Position numbers and translations under genes: made by a program. 64,000 bases of DNA from positions 1 to 64,000 of the forward strand of contig NZ_JANJZR010000014.1 in NCBI RefSeq assembly GCF_024623065.1, in the 5' to 3' direction. The notes under the pieces are model-generated. The model was not told where the DNA came from and did no database searches. It was given only the letters and a program-made list of their open reading frames with translations. Each line of letters opens with the position of its first letter. The stretch's first letter is position 1. Origin of the DNA: Bacteroides acidifaciens. Its GTDB lineage: Bacteria > Bacteroidota > Bacteroidia > Bacteroidales > Bacteroidaceae. Shown here piece by piece: positions 15,189 to 22,156 of the stretch.

Positions 15189-16757
15189 TTACAGTCTGTA
15201 CTTGTTGTGCGCCCGCATCTTCCTTGTGGAGATGACGGCCGGTTTTTCCGCCTGGTGCGCCTTGCGGTCTATGATGCGGTTTCCTCCCTCCACGCAGTCG
15301 GGCCCGTCCGCCGGATATGTCAGCATCAGGTTGAAGAGGCTGAACTGGTCGGTAAGCAGCTTCATGTGCGGGTTGTCCTTTTCCGCCTCGTTGAAAATGA
15401 GGTTTCCCTCACTGTTGAGCGGTTCCAGGTTCGTCTCGATACGTGTGGCCTTGTCCGTTTTCTTCTCCTCGTCCCCCTGGATATAGAGGGCTATCTTCCT
15501 TTGCCGCCGTATGCGCCTGATTATGGGTTGGAACACCTGCTGGAAAAAAGGGTCCTGCAACTTGTTGTTCTCCATGTAGCAGTACACGTTCGTTTTCCCG
15601 TTCACGAATTCCAGCAGTTTGATGTACCATTCGATGAACGTGGCGTTCGTCTCCCTTCCGAGGAACCCCTTGATGACATAGAGTTTCCCGGCCAGTTTTC
15701 CGAGCAGGAACGCTGCCTTTGTGGAACTCTTCTTCGTCTTGTTCTCCCCGGGTGCGGGGTCACCGTAGATGACTAGGAACTTGAATTTCGATAGCGCCGG
15801 CACTTTCCCGTAGATGATGTCCTTGAATATCTCTCCCTCCGCTACGGGGTTGTTGAAGAATTCCTTCTGGCGTGCCGCCGCGCTGACCATTGAGAGGAAG
15901 AGGTCTATGTCCTCTTCCGAGTTTTTTTGCGGCCATACGGAGAGTCCGTTTTTGTCACGTATGTTGATGATGTCCATGTGTCCGATGCCCTTTCCCTTCA
16001 GTTCGGTTGCCTTTTCAATGGCCCTTTTTATGCAGCAGTCCGCGGCGATGATGTTCCCGTTGAAGAGTATGCGGTAGTTTCCTGATACGGACATGGTCGG
16101 TATCAGGGCTTCCTCCAGCCATTTCCATTTGGTTTTGATACGTTCCGGATTCCGGCATTCCTCGTCGGTGTCGATATCGTCCACCAGGATGAAGTCCGGC
16201 CGGAAATTCTTGTTACGGGTACCGCGCGGTGACTGTCCGGCTCCGATGGCGCGGAAGGAACATCCCGCCATGATGGTGAATTCCCCCGTTTCCCAATACC
16301 CGGGTTTCTTCTGCATCCCGTAGTCCTGGATGATTCTTTGGTTCTCTTCGAAGTTGGCCATGAACGGCAGTAGGAGCCTTTGGGCGTTGTCCTGCGAATT
16401 GGATATCAGCAGTACGTTGCGCACCTTTCTGGTAATTGCCAGTTTTGATATTTCCATCATGGACCGTGCGGACTTCGCCAGCTCCCGCGACCACGCGCGC
16501 ACCTCATACCACCGGTTGTTCTTTATCAACCTTCCGGTAGCTTTCTTGTGGAAGTCCGCCGCCTCGCATGAATAGTACATGGCGAAGTAATACCGGAACC
16601 ACTCCTCGTCATCCTTTTCGAGCCTTTCCCTGCGTGCACGTATTTCCGCTTCCGTGTCCGAAGGGTTGATGTCCGAATTTTCGCGTATGGATGCGATCAG
16701 CTCCTCCCATTCGACAAGTGCCGTGCGGTCCTGCGGTGTAAGTCTTTTCTTTGCCAT
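15189..16757 (-). CDS. Large terminase subunit (Mu gp28-like)
   Basis: 522 residues. The ATPase half has an adenine/Walker-like region around WYEVRAWSRELAKSARSM (a deviant Walker A common in terminases) and a Walker B FILVDDIDTDEE. The nuclease half has the acidic motif VIYGDPAPGENKTKKSS and later acidic residues (KLYVIKGFLGRE, YMENN). It packages phage DNA into the head and, for a transposing phage, cuts host-flanked DNA. It starts 3 bp after the small terminase stop. Confidence 0.92.
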   Translation of the reverse strand: MAKKRLTPQDRTALVEWEELIASIRENSDINPSDTEAEIRARRERLEKDDEEWFRYYFAMYYSCEAADFHKKATGRLIKNNRWYEVRAWSRELAKSARSMMEISKLAITRKVRNVLLISNSQDNAQRLLLPFMANFEENQRIIQDYGMQKKPGYWETGEFTIMAGCSFRAIGAGQSPRGTRNKNFRPDFILVDDIDTDEECRNPERIKTKWKWLEEALIPTMSVSGNYRILFNGNIIAADCCIKRAIEKATELKGKGIGHMDIINIRDKNGLSVWPQKNSEEDIDLFLSMVSAAARQKEFFNNPVAEGEIFKDIIYGKVPALSKFKFLVIYGDPAPGENKTKKSSTKAAFLLGKLAGKLYVIKGFLGRETNATFIEWYIKLLEFVNGKTNVYCYMENNKLQDPFFQQVFQPIIRRIRRQRKIALYIQGDEEKKTDKATRIETNLEPLNSEGNLIFNEAEKDNPHMKLLTDQFSLFNLMLTYPADGPDCVEGGNRIIDRKAHQAEKPAVISTRKMRAHNKYRL

Positions 16758-16759
16758 GG

Positions 16760-17206
16760 TTATGAAACTTTTGATTTAACGAACGCGTCAAGCAGTGGTG
16801 TCACTTCCTTCGCCTGCGTGGGGTCGGATGCGCGCAGCCATTTGAGCAGGTCTGAGAATACCGATATGATGTCCGAGAGCCCGACTTCCGTCTCCATCTT
16901 CTTGATGGCGTTGGACAGTTTGGATATGGTGTCCGCCTCTGCGGTGTTCGGGAACCGTTCCCCTGCCGGTCTTGCCATGATGGCGTTGTTTAGTTCTGCC
17001 AGCTGCCTGTACAGGCTTTTCAGTTGCTCCTCGCGTGTGATGGTGATGGATGTCTTGAGCATCTCCCATCCGTTCTTGCCTATCCAGTTGTTCACCGTGA
17101 TGCGTGACACCCCCACACGCTCGGCTATTTCCTGTTGCGTGAGGTTCTCTTTCAGGTAGAGCGTCTTCGCCCATTCCCTTTTTTGTTGCATGCTTAGTTC
17201 GGTCAT
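16760..17206 (-). CDS. Small terminase subunit with HTH (148 aa)
   Basis: The start codon at 17206 is preceded by a strong AAGGAGG site, so the upstream open frame is not used. The N-terminus LKENLTQQEIAERVGVSRIT followed by VNNWI is a clear helix-turn-helix, followed by a helical oligomerisation region (AELNNAIMARPAG..., ISKLSNAIKKMETEVG). This is the usual form of small terminases, which recognise DNA and regulate the large subunit. First gene of the leftward head operon. Confidence 0.85.
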   Translation of the reverse strand: MTELSMQQKREWAKTLYLKENLTQQEIAERVGVSRITVNNWIGKNGWEMLKTSITITREEQLKSLYRQLAELNNAIMARPAGERFPNTAEADTISKLSNAIKKMETEVGLSDIISVFSDLLKWLRASDPTQAKEVTPLLDAFVKSKVS

Positions 17207-17265
17207 ATTGCCTCCTTTTTTACGTGCAAAATTGATAAGGAAAAGGGGCGGAAAAAAACGCGTGC

Positions 17266-17316
17266 CGCATGATGACACTTTAAAACTTCATGACAGCGTT
17301 TTAAAGTCCGCATGAT
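17266..17316. promoter_or_regulatory. Divergent late control region with nested repeats
   Basis: Between the two divergent late operons, ACTTTAAAAC (17277-17286) and GTTTTAAAGT (17298-17307) form a perfect 10-bp inverted repeat with an 11-bp spacer, flanked by CCGCATGAT direct repeats (17266-17274 and 17308-17316). A weak -7-like TAATTTCG lies near 17350. No consensus TAnnTTTG box is present, consistent with activator-dependent promoters. The activator could be the 10283 or 40059 product. Confidence 0.55.
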
Positions 17317-17404
17317 AAATACGCGGTTTGAAAAACGGCTTTAATCCCCCTAATTTCGCACCGTAAACTTCGCGGGGAATACCCGCCCAAAAGACTATAT
17401 AAGC

Positions 17405-18439
17405 ATGAAAAAGTTTTTCAACATCATACCCGGGAAAGACGCCTGTTGTATCCTTCTTTACGGTGACATCGGTGATTATGACGACAATGTGCGCAGCGGG
17501 GATATCGCTCGCGAGCTCCTGGAGGCCGAGGCCTTGTCCGGCAGGATTGACGTTCGTATCAACAGCAACGGCGGCGAGGTGTATGCGGGCATCGCCATTT
17601 TCAACGCCCTGAAAAACAGCAAGGCTGACATCACCATTTACGTGGACGGCATCGCCGCCAGCATGGCCTCCGTCATTGCCCTTTGCGGCAAGCCGGTGCA
17701 GATGAGCCGTTATGCCCGTCTGATGCTTCACAGTGTCCAGGGAGGCTGTTATGGCAACAAGGAGGAGATGCGCGGGTGCATCCGCGAGATTGAATCGCTG
17801 GAGGACACCCTTTGCGAGATGTATGCCGCCCGCATGGGAAAGGACAAGGAGGAAATCCGCTCGTTGTATTTCGACGGGAAGGACCACTGGCTGCGTGCCG
17901 ATGAAGCTTTGGCGCTGGGTCTTATCGATGGTATCTATGATGCCGACCCCCTTCCGGAGGACAGTACCCCCGAACAGGTATTTCAAATATTCAATAACCG
18001 GCTGCACAAGCCACAAAACAAGAGTAACATGAATTTAGACGAACTGAAGAAACGTCCGCGGTTCAAGAACTGCGTGACAGATGACGATTTTCTCCGTGAA
18101 GTCGGGCTTCTGGAAACGGAGGCCGGGAAAGTTCCGGGCCTTGATGCCGAAGTCACCCGCCTGAAGGGTGAGCTGAAGGAGTTCCGGGACAAGGCGGATG
18201 CGGATGAAGCCGCCGCCCGTAAGAAACTGCTTGATGACGCGGAGAATGACGGGCGTATTGACGCCACCACCCGCCCCATCTATGAGAACCTTTTGTCCAA
18301 GGACCGCGAGAATGGGGAAAAGGCGCTGGAGAAACTCTCCCCGAAACGTAAAGTCATGACCGACCTGCGTGTGGACCCGACAAATGAAAGTCCCTGGAAC
18401 AAGCGCATGACCGAGATTAAGGACAAGTTGAAACATTAA
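17405..18439 (+). CDS. Head maturation protease (ClpP-like) fused to scaffold region (344 aa)
   Basis: Residues about 10-190 are a ClpP-type S14 protease: RINSNGGEVYAGIAIFNAL, the serine in GIAASMASVIA and the histidine in MLHSVQGG. The remainder is a charged helical scaffold (DAEVTRLKGELKEFRDKADA). A good internal ATG at 18029 starts MNLDELKKRPRFKNCV and would give a separate scaffold protein, as Mu gene I contains gene Z. It assembles and then processes the procapsid. First gene of the rightward late operon. Confidence 0.88.
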   Translation: MKKFFNIIPGKDACCILLYGDIGDYDDNVRSGDIARELLEAEALSGRIDVRINSNGGEVYAGIAIFNALKNSKADITIYVDGIAASMASVIALCGKPVQMSRYARLMLHSVQGGCYGNKEEMRGCIREIESLEDTLCEMYAARMGKDKEEIRSLYFDGKDHWLRADEALALGLIDGIYDADPLPEDSTPEQVFQIFNNRLHKPQNKSNMNLDELKKRPRFKNCVTDDDFLREVGLLETEAGKVPGLDAEVTRLKGELKEFRDKADADEAAARKKLLDDAENDGRIDATTRPIYENLLSKDRENGEKALEKLSPKRKVMTDLRVDPTNESPWNKRMTEIKDKLKH

Positions 18440-18453
18440 TAAAAATATTTGCT

Positions 18454-19677
18454 ATGGCAATAGTAGTAAGAAACACCAACTACAACGGTGAGGTACTGGA
18501 GAAGATCCTGGTACTCGCCTGTACCGGGAACGACCTTGTGGAAAAAGGCCTGATCATGGTGATCCCCGGTGTCGAGAAGAAAATCAGCCTGCCGCGTATC
18601 AAGACCGGCAAGATGCTCCAGAAACGCAAGGAGAACCCGATGCTGGAAGATTCGAAGGGTAATTTCAATTACTCGGAGAAATCTTTGGATCCGGAGGACT
18701 TCATGGCGTTCACCACTTTCAACCCCCGCGCTTTCGAGCATGTCTGGCGTAAGTGGCAACCGAAGGGCAACCTTGTGTTTGCCGAACTTCCTCCCGAAGC
18801 TCAGAACACGTTGCTTGATGAACTCAGCAAGAGCGTGAAATTCGAGTTGGGCTGGCATTACCTGAACGGTGAGTTCGGTTCTGACGACGACCACCTTTTC
18901 AACGGCATCCTGACGCAGGCTGCCAAGGACCCGGACGTGATCGTGGTGTCACCGTCCTCTGACAGGTCCATGATCGGCAAGTTGAAGGCTGTCCGCAAGG
19001 CCATCCCGAAAGCCCTGCGCGAGAACCCGAACCTGCGTATCCTGATGAGCATCGACGACTTTGACAAGTACGATGACGAGCTGACCGAACGCGAGTACAA
19101 GAACACGAGCGAGACGGACATCAACAAGAAGCGCTACAAGGGTATCACCATCGAGACGCTGAACTCCTGGCCTGACGATCTTATCGTGGCCACGCTCTGC
19201 TCGATGAGTGCCGACGGCAATCTTTTCGCCGGTGTGAACCTTCAGGACGACGAGGAGGTGATTCAGATTGACAAGTGGATGAACTCCAGCGAGCTGTACT
19301 TCTTCAAGTTGCTTATGAAGGCCGATACGGAAATCGCCTTCGGTGAGGAGTTCGTGGTGCTCGACACCCGTACCGACCCGGCGTTCAAGGCGGTGGAACG
19401 TAACATTTCAGCCGACCCTTCCGCCCTTTCTTTCAAGGCCGCGGGTGAGAGTAAGTATGTGACGGTTACCGCGTCCGGTGATTATAGTGTGACATCCGTC
19501 CCCGCCGGTTTTACGGCGGTCGGTACCGATGACGGGCTGAAAGTTACCGCCGGTGTGAACAGTAGCGGCAAAGCAGTATCCGGCACGCTTGTGGTAAGCC
19601 TGGACGCTGATCCGGAAAAGAAGGTTGAAATAGCGTTGTCCCAGGCGGCCGCTGATGACGAGGAAGGCGGTGCGTGA
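18454..19677 (+). CDS. Major capsid protein with C-terminal BACON/Ig-like domain (407 aa)
   Basis: The first about 310 residues lie where Mu gpT does, directly after the protease/scaffold, and have capsid-like features (TFNPRAFEHVWRKWQPKGNL, RILMSIDDFDKYDDEL). Residues about 320-400 form an extra beta-sandwich: SADPSALSFKAAGESKYVTV, then VTAGVNSSGKAVSGTLVVSL and EIALSQAA. This fits the BACON or Ig-like pattern ('l.v....l.f.a.G....v.vt.s.....', ending in 'tvsQ'). Such decoration domains on a capsid surface can bind glycans. Capsid identity is by position; the extra domain by pattern. Confidence 0.85.
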   Translation: MAIVVRNTNYNGEVLEKILVLACTGNDLVEKGLIMVIPGVEKKISLPRIKTGKMLQKRKENPMLEDSKGNFNYSEKSLDPEDFMAFTTFNPRAFEHVWRKWQPKGNLVFAELPPEAQNTLLDELSKSVKFELGWHYLNGEFGSDDDHLFNGILTQAAKDPDVIVVSPSSDRSMIGKLKAVRKAIPKALRENPNLRILMSIDDFDKYDDELTEREYKNTSETDINKKRYKGITIETLNSWPDDLIVATLCSMSADGNLFAGVNLQDDEEVIQIDKWMNSSELYFFKLLMKADTEIAFGEEFVVLDTRTDPAFKAVERNISADPSALSFKAAGESKYVTVTASGDYSVTSVPAGFTAVGTDDGLKVTAGVNSSGKAVSGTLVVSLDADPEKKVEIALSQAAADDEEGGA

Positions 19678-20144
19678 TGGGTAGGCTGAAGTATTTGGTC
19701 ATTCATTGCACGGCCACGCCTGAAGGGCGCGAAGTCAGTGGCGCGGAGATTCGCGCCTGGCACACGAACCCGGTATCAAAGGGCGGCCGCGGCTGGAAAC
19801 AGGTCGGATATACTGACCTGTTCCATCTGAATGGCGGCGTGGAACGCCTGGTGGATAACAACGAGGACGCGAACGTGGACCCTTGGGAAATCACCAACGG
19901 TGTGGCCGGCTATAATTCCGTCAGCCGTCATATCGTGTATGCCGGTGGGTGCGGAAAGGACGGAAAGACCCCGAAGGACACGCGTACGGTGTGCCAGAAG
20001 CGTGCGCTTGAGAAGTACGTGAGAGACTTCCACCGCCGTTTCCCTGACGTGCGTATCGTGGGGCATAACGAACTGGCGGCCAAAGCCTGCCCCAGTTTTG
20101 ACGTGCAGAAATGGCTTGTTTCAATAGGTATCAGACAATCATAA
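19677..20144 (+). CDS. Endolysin, N-acetylmuramoyl-L-alanine amidase (155 aa)
   Basis: An amidase_2/PGRP-type fold. Zinc ligands are visible as VIHCTATPEG (His), GYNSVSRHIVYAGG (His near the SRHI motif) and the C-terminal GHNELAAKACPSFDVQKWL, where His/Lys/Cys are typical. The ATG overlaps the capsid stop (TGATG). No signal peptide, so release would need a holin or host export. It degrades peptidoglycan at lysis. Its location between capsid and tail genes is unusual for lambda-like phages but compact. Confidence 0.9.
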   Translation: MGRLKYLVIHCTATPEGREVSGAEIRAWHTNPVSKGGRGWKQVGYTDLFHLNGGVERLVDNNEDANVDPWEITNGVAGYNSVSRHIVYAGGCGKDGKTPKDTRTVCQKRALEKYVRDFHRRFPDVRIVGHNELAAKACPSFDVQKWLVSIGIRQS

Positions 20145-20154
20145 AAAAGTGATC

Positions 20155-20601
20155 ATGGACACGAGCGTACTCTTGAACTGGATATTTGGCGGCGGCCTTC
20201 TGGCCGCTCTGACGGCCCTTGTAACGTTGGGCCCCACGGTCAGGAAGGCGAAGGCGGAAGCGGAAAAGGCGAAAGCCGACGCAGAGACCGTGCGGATAGA
20301 CAACACGGAGCACGCCACGCGTATCCTGATCGAGAATATTGTAGAACCCTTAAAAAAAGAACTTAGTGCGACACGAAGAGAGATGGCGCGTTTGCGCAAG
20401 GCTATTGACGGGGCAAATGATTGCCTTCACCGTGCTGACTGCCCTGTCCTTCATGAGCTGCGCGAGCTCCCGAAAACAGACCCGGAGCTTGACGACGGTG
20501 AAAACCGCGTCAGGCGCGGACAGCGCAAGGTCCGGGCGTCGGGGGCTGGTGATGGCGGGCCTCCCGGCATCGGTGCTGACGTTGAAAATTCCGGTTCCTG
20601 A
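20155..20601 (+). CDS. Probable inner-membrane spanin or holin-like protein (148 aa)
   Basis: One N-terminal membrane segment (LLNWIFGGGLLAALTALVTL) followed by a long charged helix (KAKAEAEKAKADAETVRIDN..., PLKKELSATRREMARLRKAI) and a low-complexity tail. This is the type II topology of i-spanins such as Rz. It directly follows the amidase and contains the start of the overlapping lipoprotein gene at 20417. A holin role cannot be excluded. Confidence 0.65.
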   Translation: MDTSVLLNWIFGGGLLAALTALVTLGPTVRKAKAEAEKAKADAETVRIDNTEHATRILIENIVEPLKKELSATRREMARLRKAIDGANDCLHRADCPVLHELRELPKTDPELDDGENRVRRGQRKVRASGAGDGGPPGIGADVENSGS

Positions 20602-20908
20602 CCTGCTGGCGCTTCCTGCCGGTGCCTCCTATCATGGTAAAAACGGGCAGGCGGGCGTGGATGTGACGTCCAGAGGCGACACGTTGGTAGTGACCTCCAC
20701 CTGTGACAGTCTCCAGCGTCTGGTCCTCTGGTATGAGGAGGAACTGACACGTATCCGGGGCGATACCGTGAGTGTTTCAGAAGTTTCCGAAACGGAGTTC
20801 AAACAGCGTTTTAATCCCGTTAAAATCGCCCTCATTGCCTTTATCGCCGGTGTGGCATCCGGCATATTATCAACCTTTTTAAAAAAGAGACGACTGTATG
20901 AAAAATAA
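20417..20908 (+). CDS. Probable outer-membrane spanin lipoprotein, overlapping gene (163 aa)
   Basis: Beginning at the ATG at 20417, the N-terminus MIAFTVLTALSFMSCASS is a lipoprotein signal with lipobox FMSC. The gene starts inside the i-spanin-like gene in another frame, the hallmark of Rz/Rz1 pairs. Unusually for Rz1, a C-terminal hydrophobic helix (IALIAFIAGVASGILSTFLK) follows, so the protein could span both membranes like a u-spanin. The lysis role is inferred from architecture and from the amidase neighbour. Confidence 0.6.
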   Translation: MIAFTVLTALSFMSCASSRKQTRSLTTVKTASGADSARSGRRGLVMAGLPASVLTLKIPVPDLLALPAGASYHGKNGQAGVDVTSRGDTLVVTSTCDSLQRLVLWYEEELTRIRGDTVSVSEVSETEFKQRFNPVKIALIAFIAGVASGILSTFLKKRRLYEK

Positions 20909-21395
20909 TAAGAATTTCATTTATGGCATCGCCGTCGTTACGTTCGGCGCCATGACTATCGGCTGGATCGAGAAGGGCAGCTGGGACTGGGGCGGCACGA
21001 AGCCCGAGAGTGTCGATATTGAAGCCGAGCAGGTTCCCGACGCTCCCGTGCTGACGCTCTTGCAGAAGAACGGCCAGGTATCTCCTACGTTCAACCTTAT
21101 CCAGCTGGACTATAAAAATATCAAGGCCGTTTTGGGCGGCACGCTTGTAGGGCCGGCGGATGCTCCGACCGGGTGGAAGGCCCCGATTGAACTGGTAAAC
21201 CTTTCCGGTCCTTGGACCATCAAGTTCGTATCCGGGCAGACGATGTCCATCCCGAACGGTACTATCCTTGCGAACCTCGGCGGGAAACTGACGCTGACGG
21301 AGGTTTCCAAGCTGGAATGCCAGCTGAAGGTGAACAAGCCCGAGGACGGCTCTTCCCCTTACGAAATCAATGACACCGCGGCAGTGGAGGGCTAA
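20898..21395 (+). CDS. Probable major tail tube protein (165 aa)
   Basis: Starts MKNNKNFIYGIAVVTFGAMT, with KPESVDIEAEQVPDAPVLTL and later beta-rich segments (GPWTIKFVSGQTMSIPNGTI). This is the composition and size of siphovirus tail tube proteins. It precedes the tail assembly chaperone and tape measure genes in the canonical order. Family identity is from gene order and size. Confidence 0.65.
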   Translation: MKNNKNFIYGIAVVTFGAMTIGWIEKGSWDWGGTKPESVDIEAEQVPDAPVLTLLQKNGQVSPTFNLIQLDYKNIKAVLGGTLVGPADAPTGWKAPIELVNLSGPWTIKFVSGQTMSIPNGTILANLGGKLTLTEVSKLECQLKVNKPEDGSSPYEINDTAAVEG

Positions 21396-21398
21396 CGC

Positions 21399-21890
21399 AT
21401 GGACGAGCGTGAAGCGAGAAAGGTGCAGAGGGAGGCGTCCGAGGCATTGCTTGACCTGGGTGTCTCCCTTCCGCTGAAGGAATGGCGCCTGCCTTTCATG
21501 AAACGCCCCGTCCGGTGGAGGGTGACCATGCGGCGCCCGCGTCTTGCCGGCCAGATATGCATCGTGAGGCTCTACCTCTCGATGGGCGTTTCCCCCGAGG
21601 AGGTTTCCGCCTTTTCCGGGCGTGAGCGTCTGGAGTTCCTGGCACAGAACGGCGTCAAGGTTTCCCGGATGGTTGCCCATACCCTTTGCCGCGGCCCGGT
21701 GAGCCGGCGTCTTCTTGTCCGGCCCGTGGCGTGGTTCCTGCGTGAGGCTGTGGAGTACCGTTTCCTGATGGGCGCCCTGGAGAAGTTCATCAGCCTGATG
21801 GGCAGCGAGTCTTTTACGAGTATTATCAGCTCGATCGATCGGGCGAACCCGATGAAACTGAGACTGAGCCAAAGAAGGAAGGGGAGTTAA
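21399..21890 (+). CDS. Tail assembly chaperone, short form (gpG-like, 163 aa)
   Basis: Lies between tail tube and tape measure genes, where siphoviruses encode the chaperone pair. Starts MDEREARKVQREASEALLDL and is rich in arginine and helices. Its last about 25 residues (after SFTSIISSIDRANPMKL) overlap an open frame at -1 that continues to 22153. Function as tape-measure chaperone is inferred from position and the frameshift arrangement. Confidence 0.7.
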   Translation: MDEREARKVQREASEALLDLGVSLPLKEWRLPFMKRPVRWRVTMRRPRLAGQICIVRLYLSMGVSPEEVSAFSGRERLEFLAQNGVKVSRMVAHTLCRGPVSRRLLVRPVAWFLREAVEYRFLMGALEKFISLMGSESFTSIISSIDRANPMKLRLSQRRKGS

Positions 21891-22153
21891 GGACCGAGTT
21901 TGAAGGTTCCCATAGCCCCTTCGGTTTTATCTGGAACATCGCGAGCGCCACGGGTTGGACGGTGGAGTACATCCTGGAGAAGGTGAACTACCAGACGCTC
22001 ATCCTGATGCTGTCTGACGCCCCGCGTTATGTCCGCCGGTCAGTAGCTGACTCCAAAGTTCCGCAAGGCGGTGACGGTGGGATTGATCCTGAATCCGCCG
22101 CCCGTGAAGCCGGTGACATAGTGAATTTTTTTCAAAGCAATTTAGAACTGTAA
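21399..22153 (+). CDS. Tail assembly chaperone, -1 frameshift product (gpGT-like)
   Basis: A -1 slip at CTTTTAC (21811-21817), with TTT re-pairing on TTT, joins the chaperone to an open frame reading YEYYQLDRSGEPDETETEP and later SPFGFIWNIASATGWTVEYI, ending ...FFQSNLEL at 22153. The total is 251 residues. The arithmetic closes: 755 nt plus the one re-read base equals 252 codons. A second candidate slip lies in the GGGGAG run near 21882-21888. The T-part has no start codon near its 5' end, supporting frameshifting. The last 4 bp before the tape measure start are non-coding. Confidence 0.6.
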
Positions 22154-22156
22154 ACG

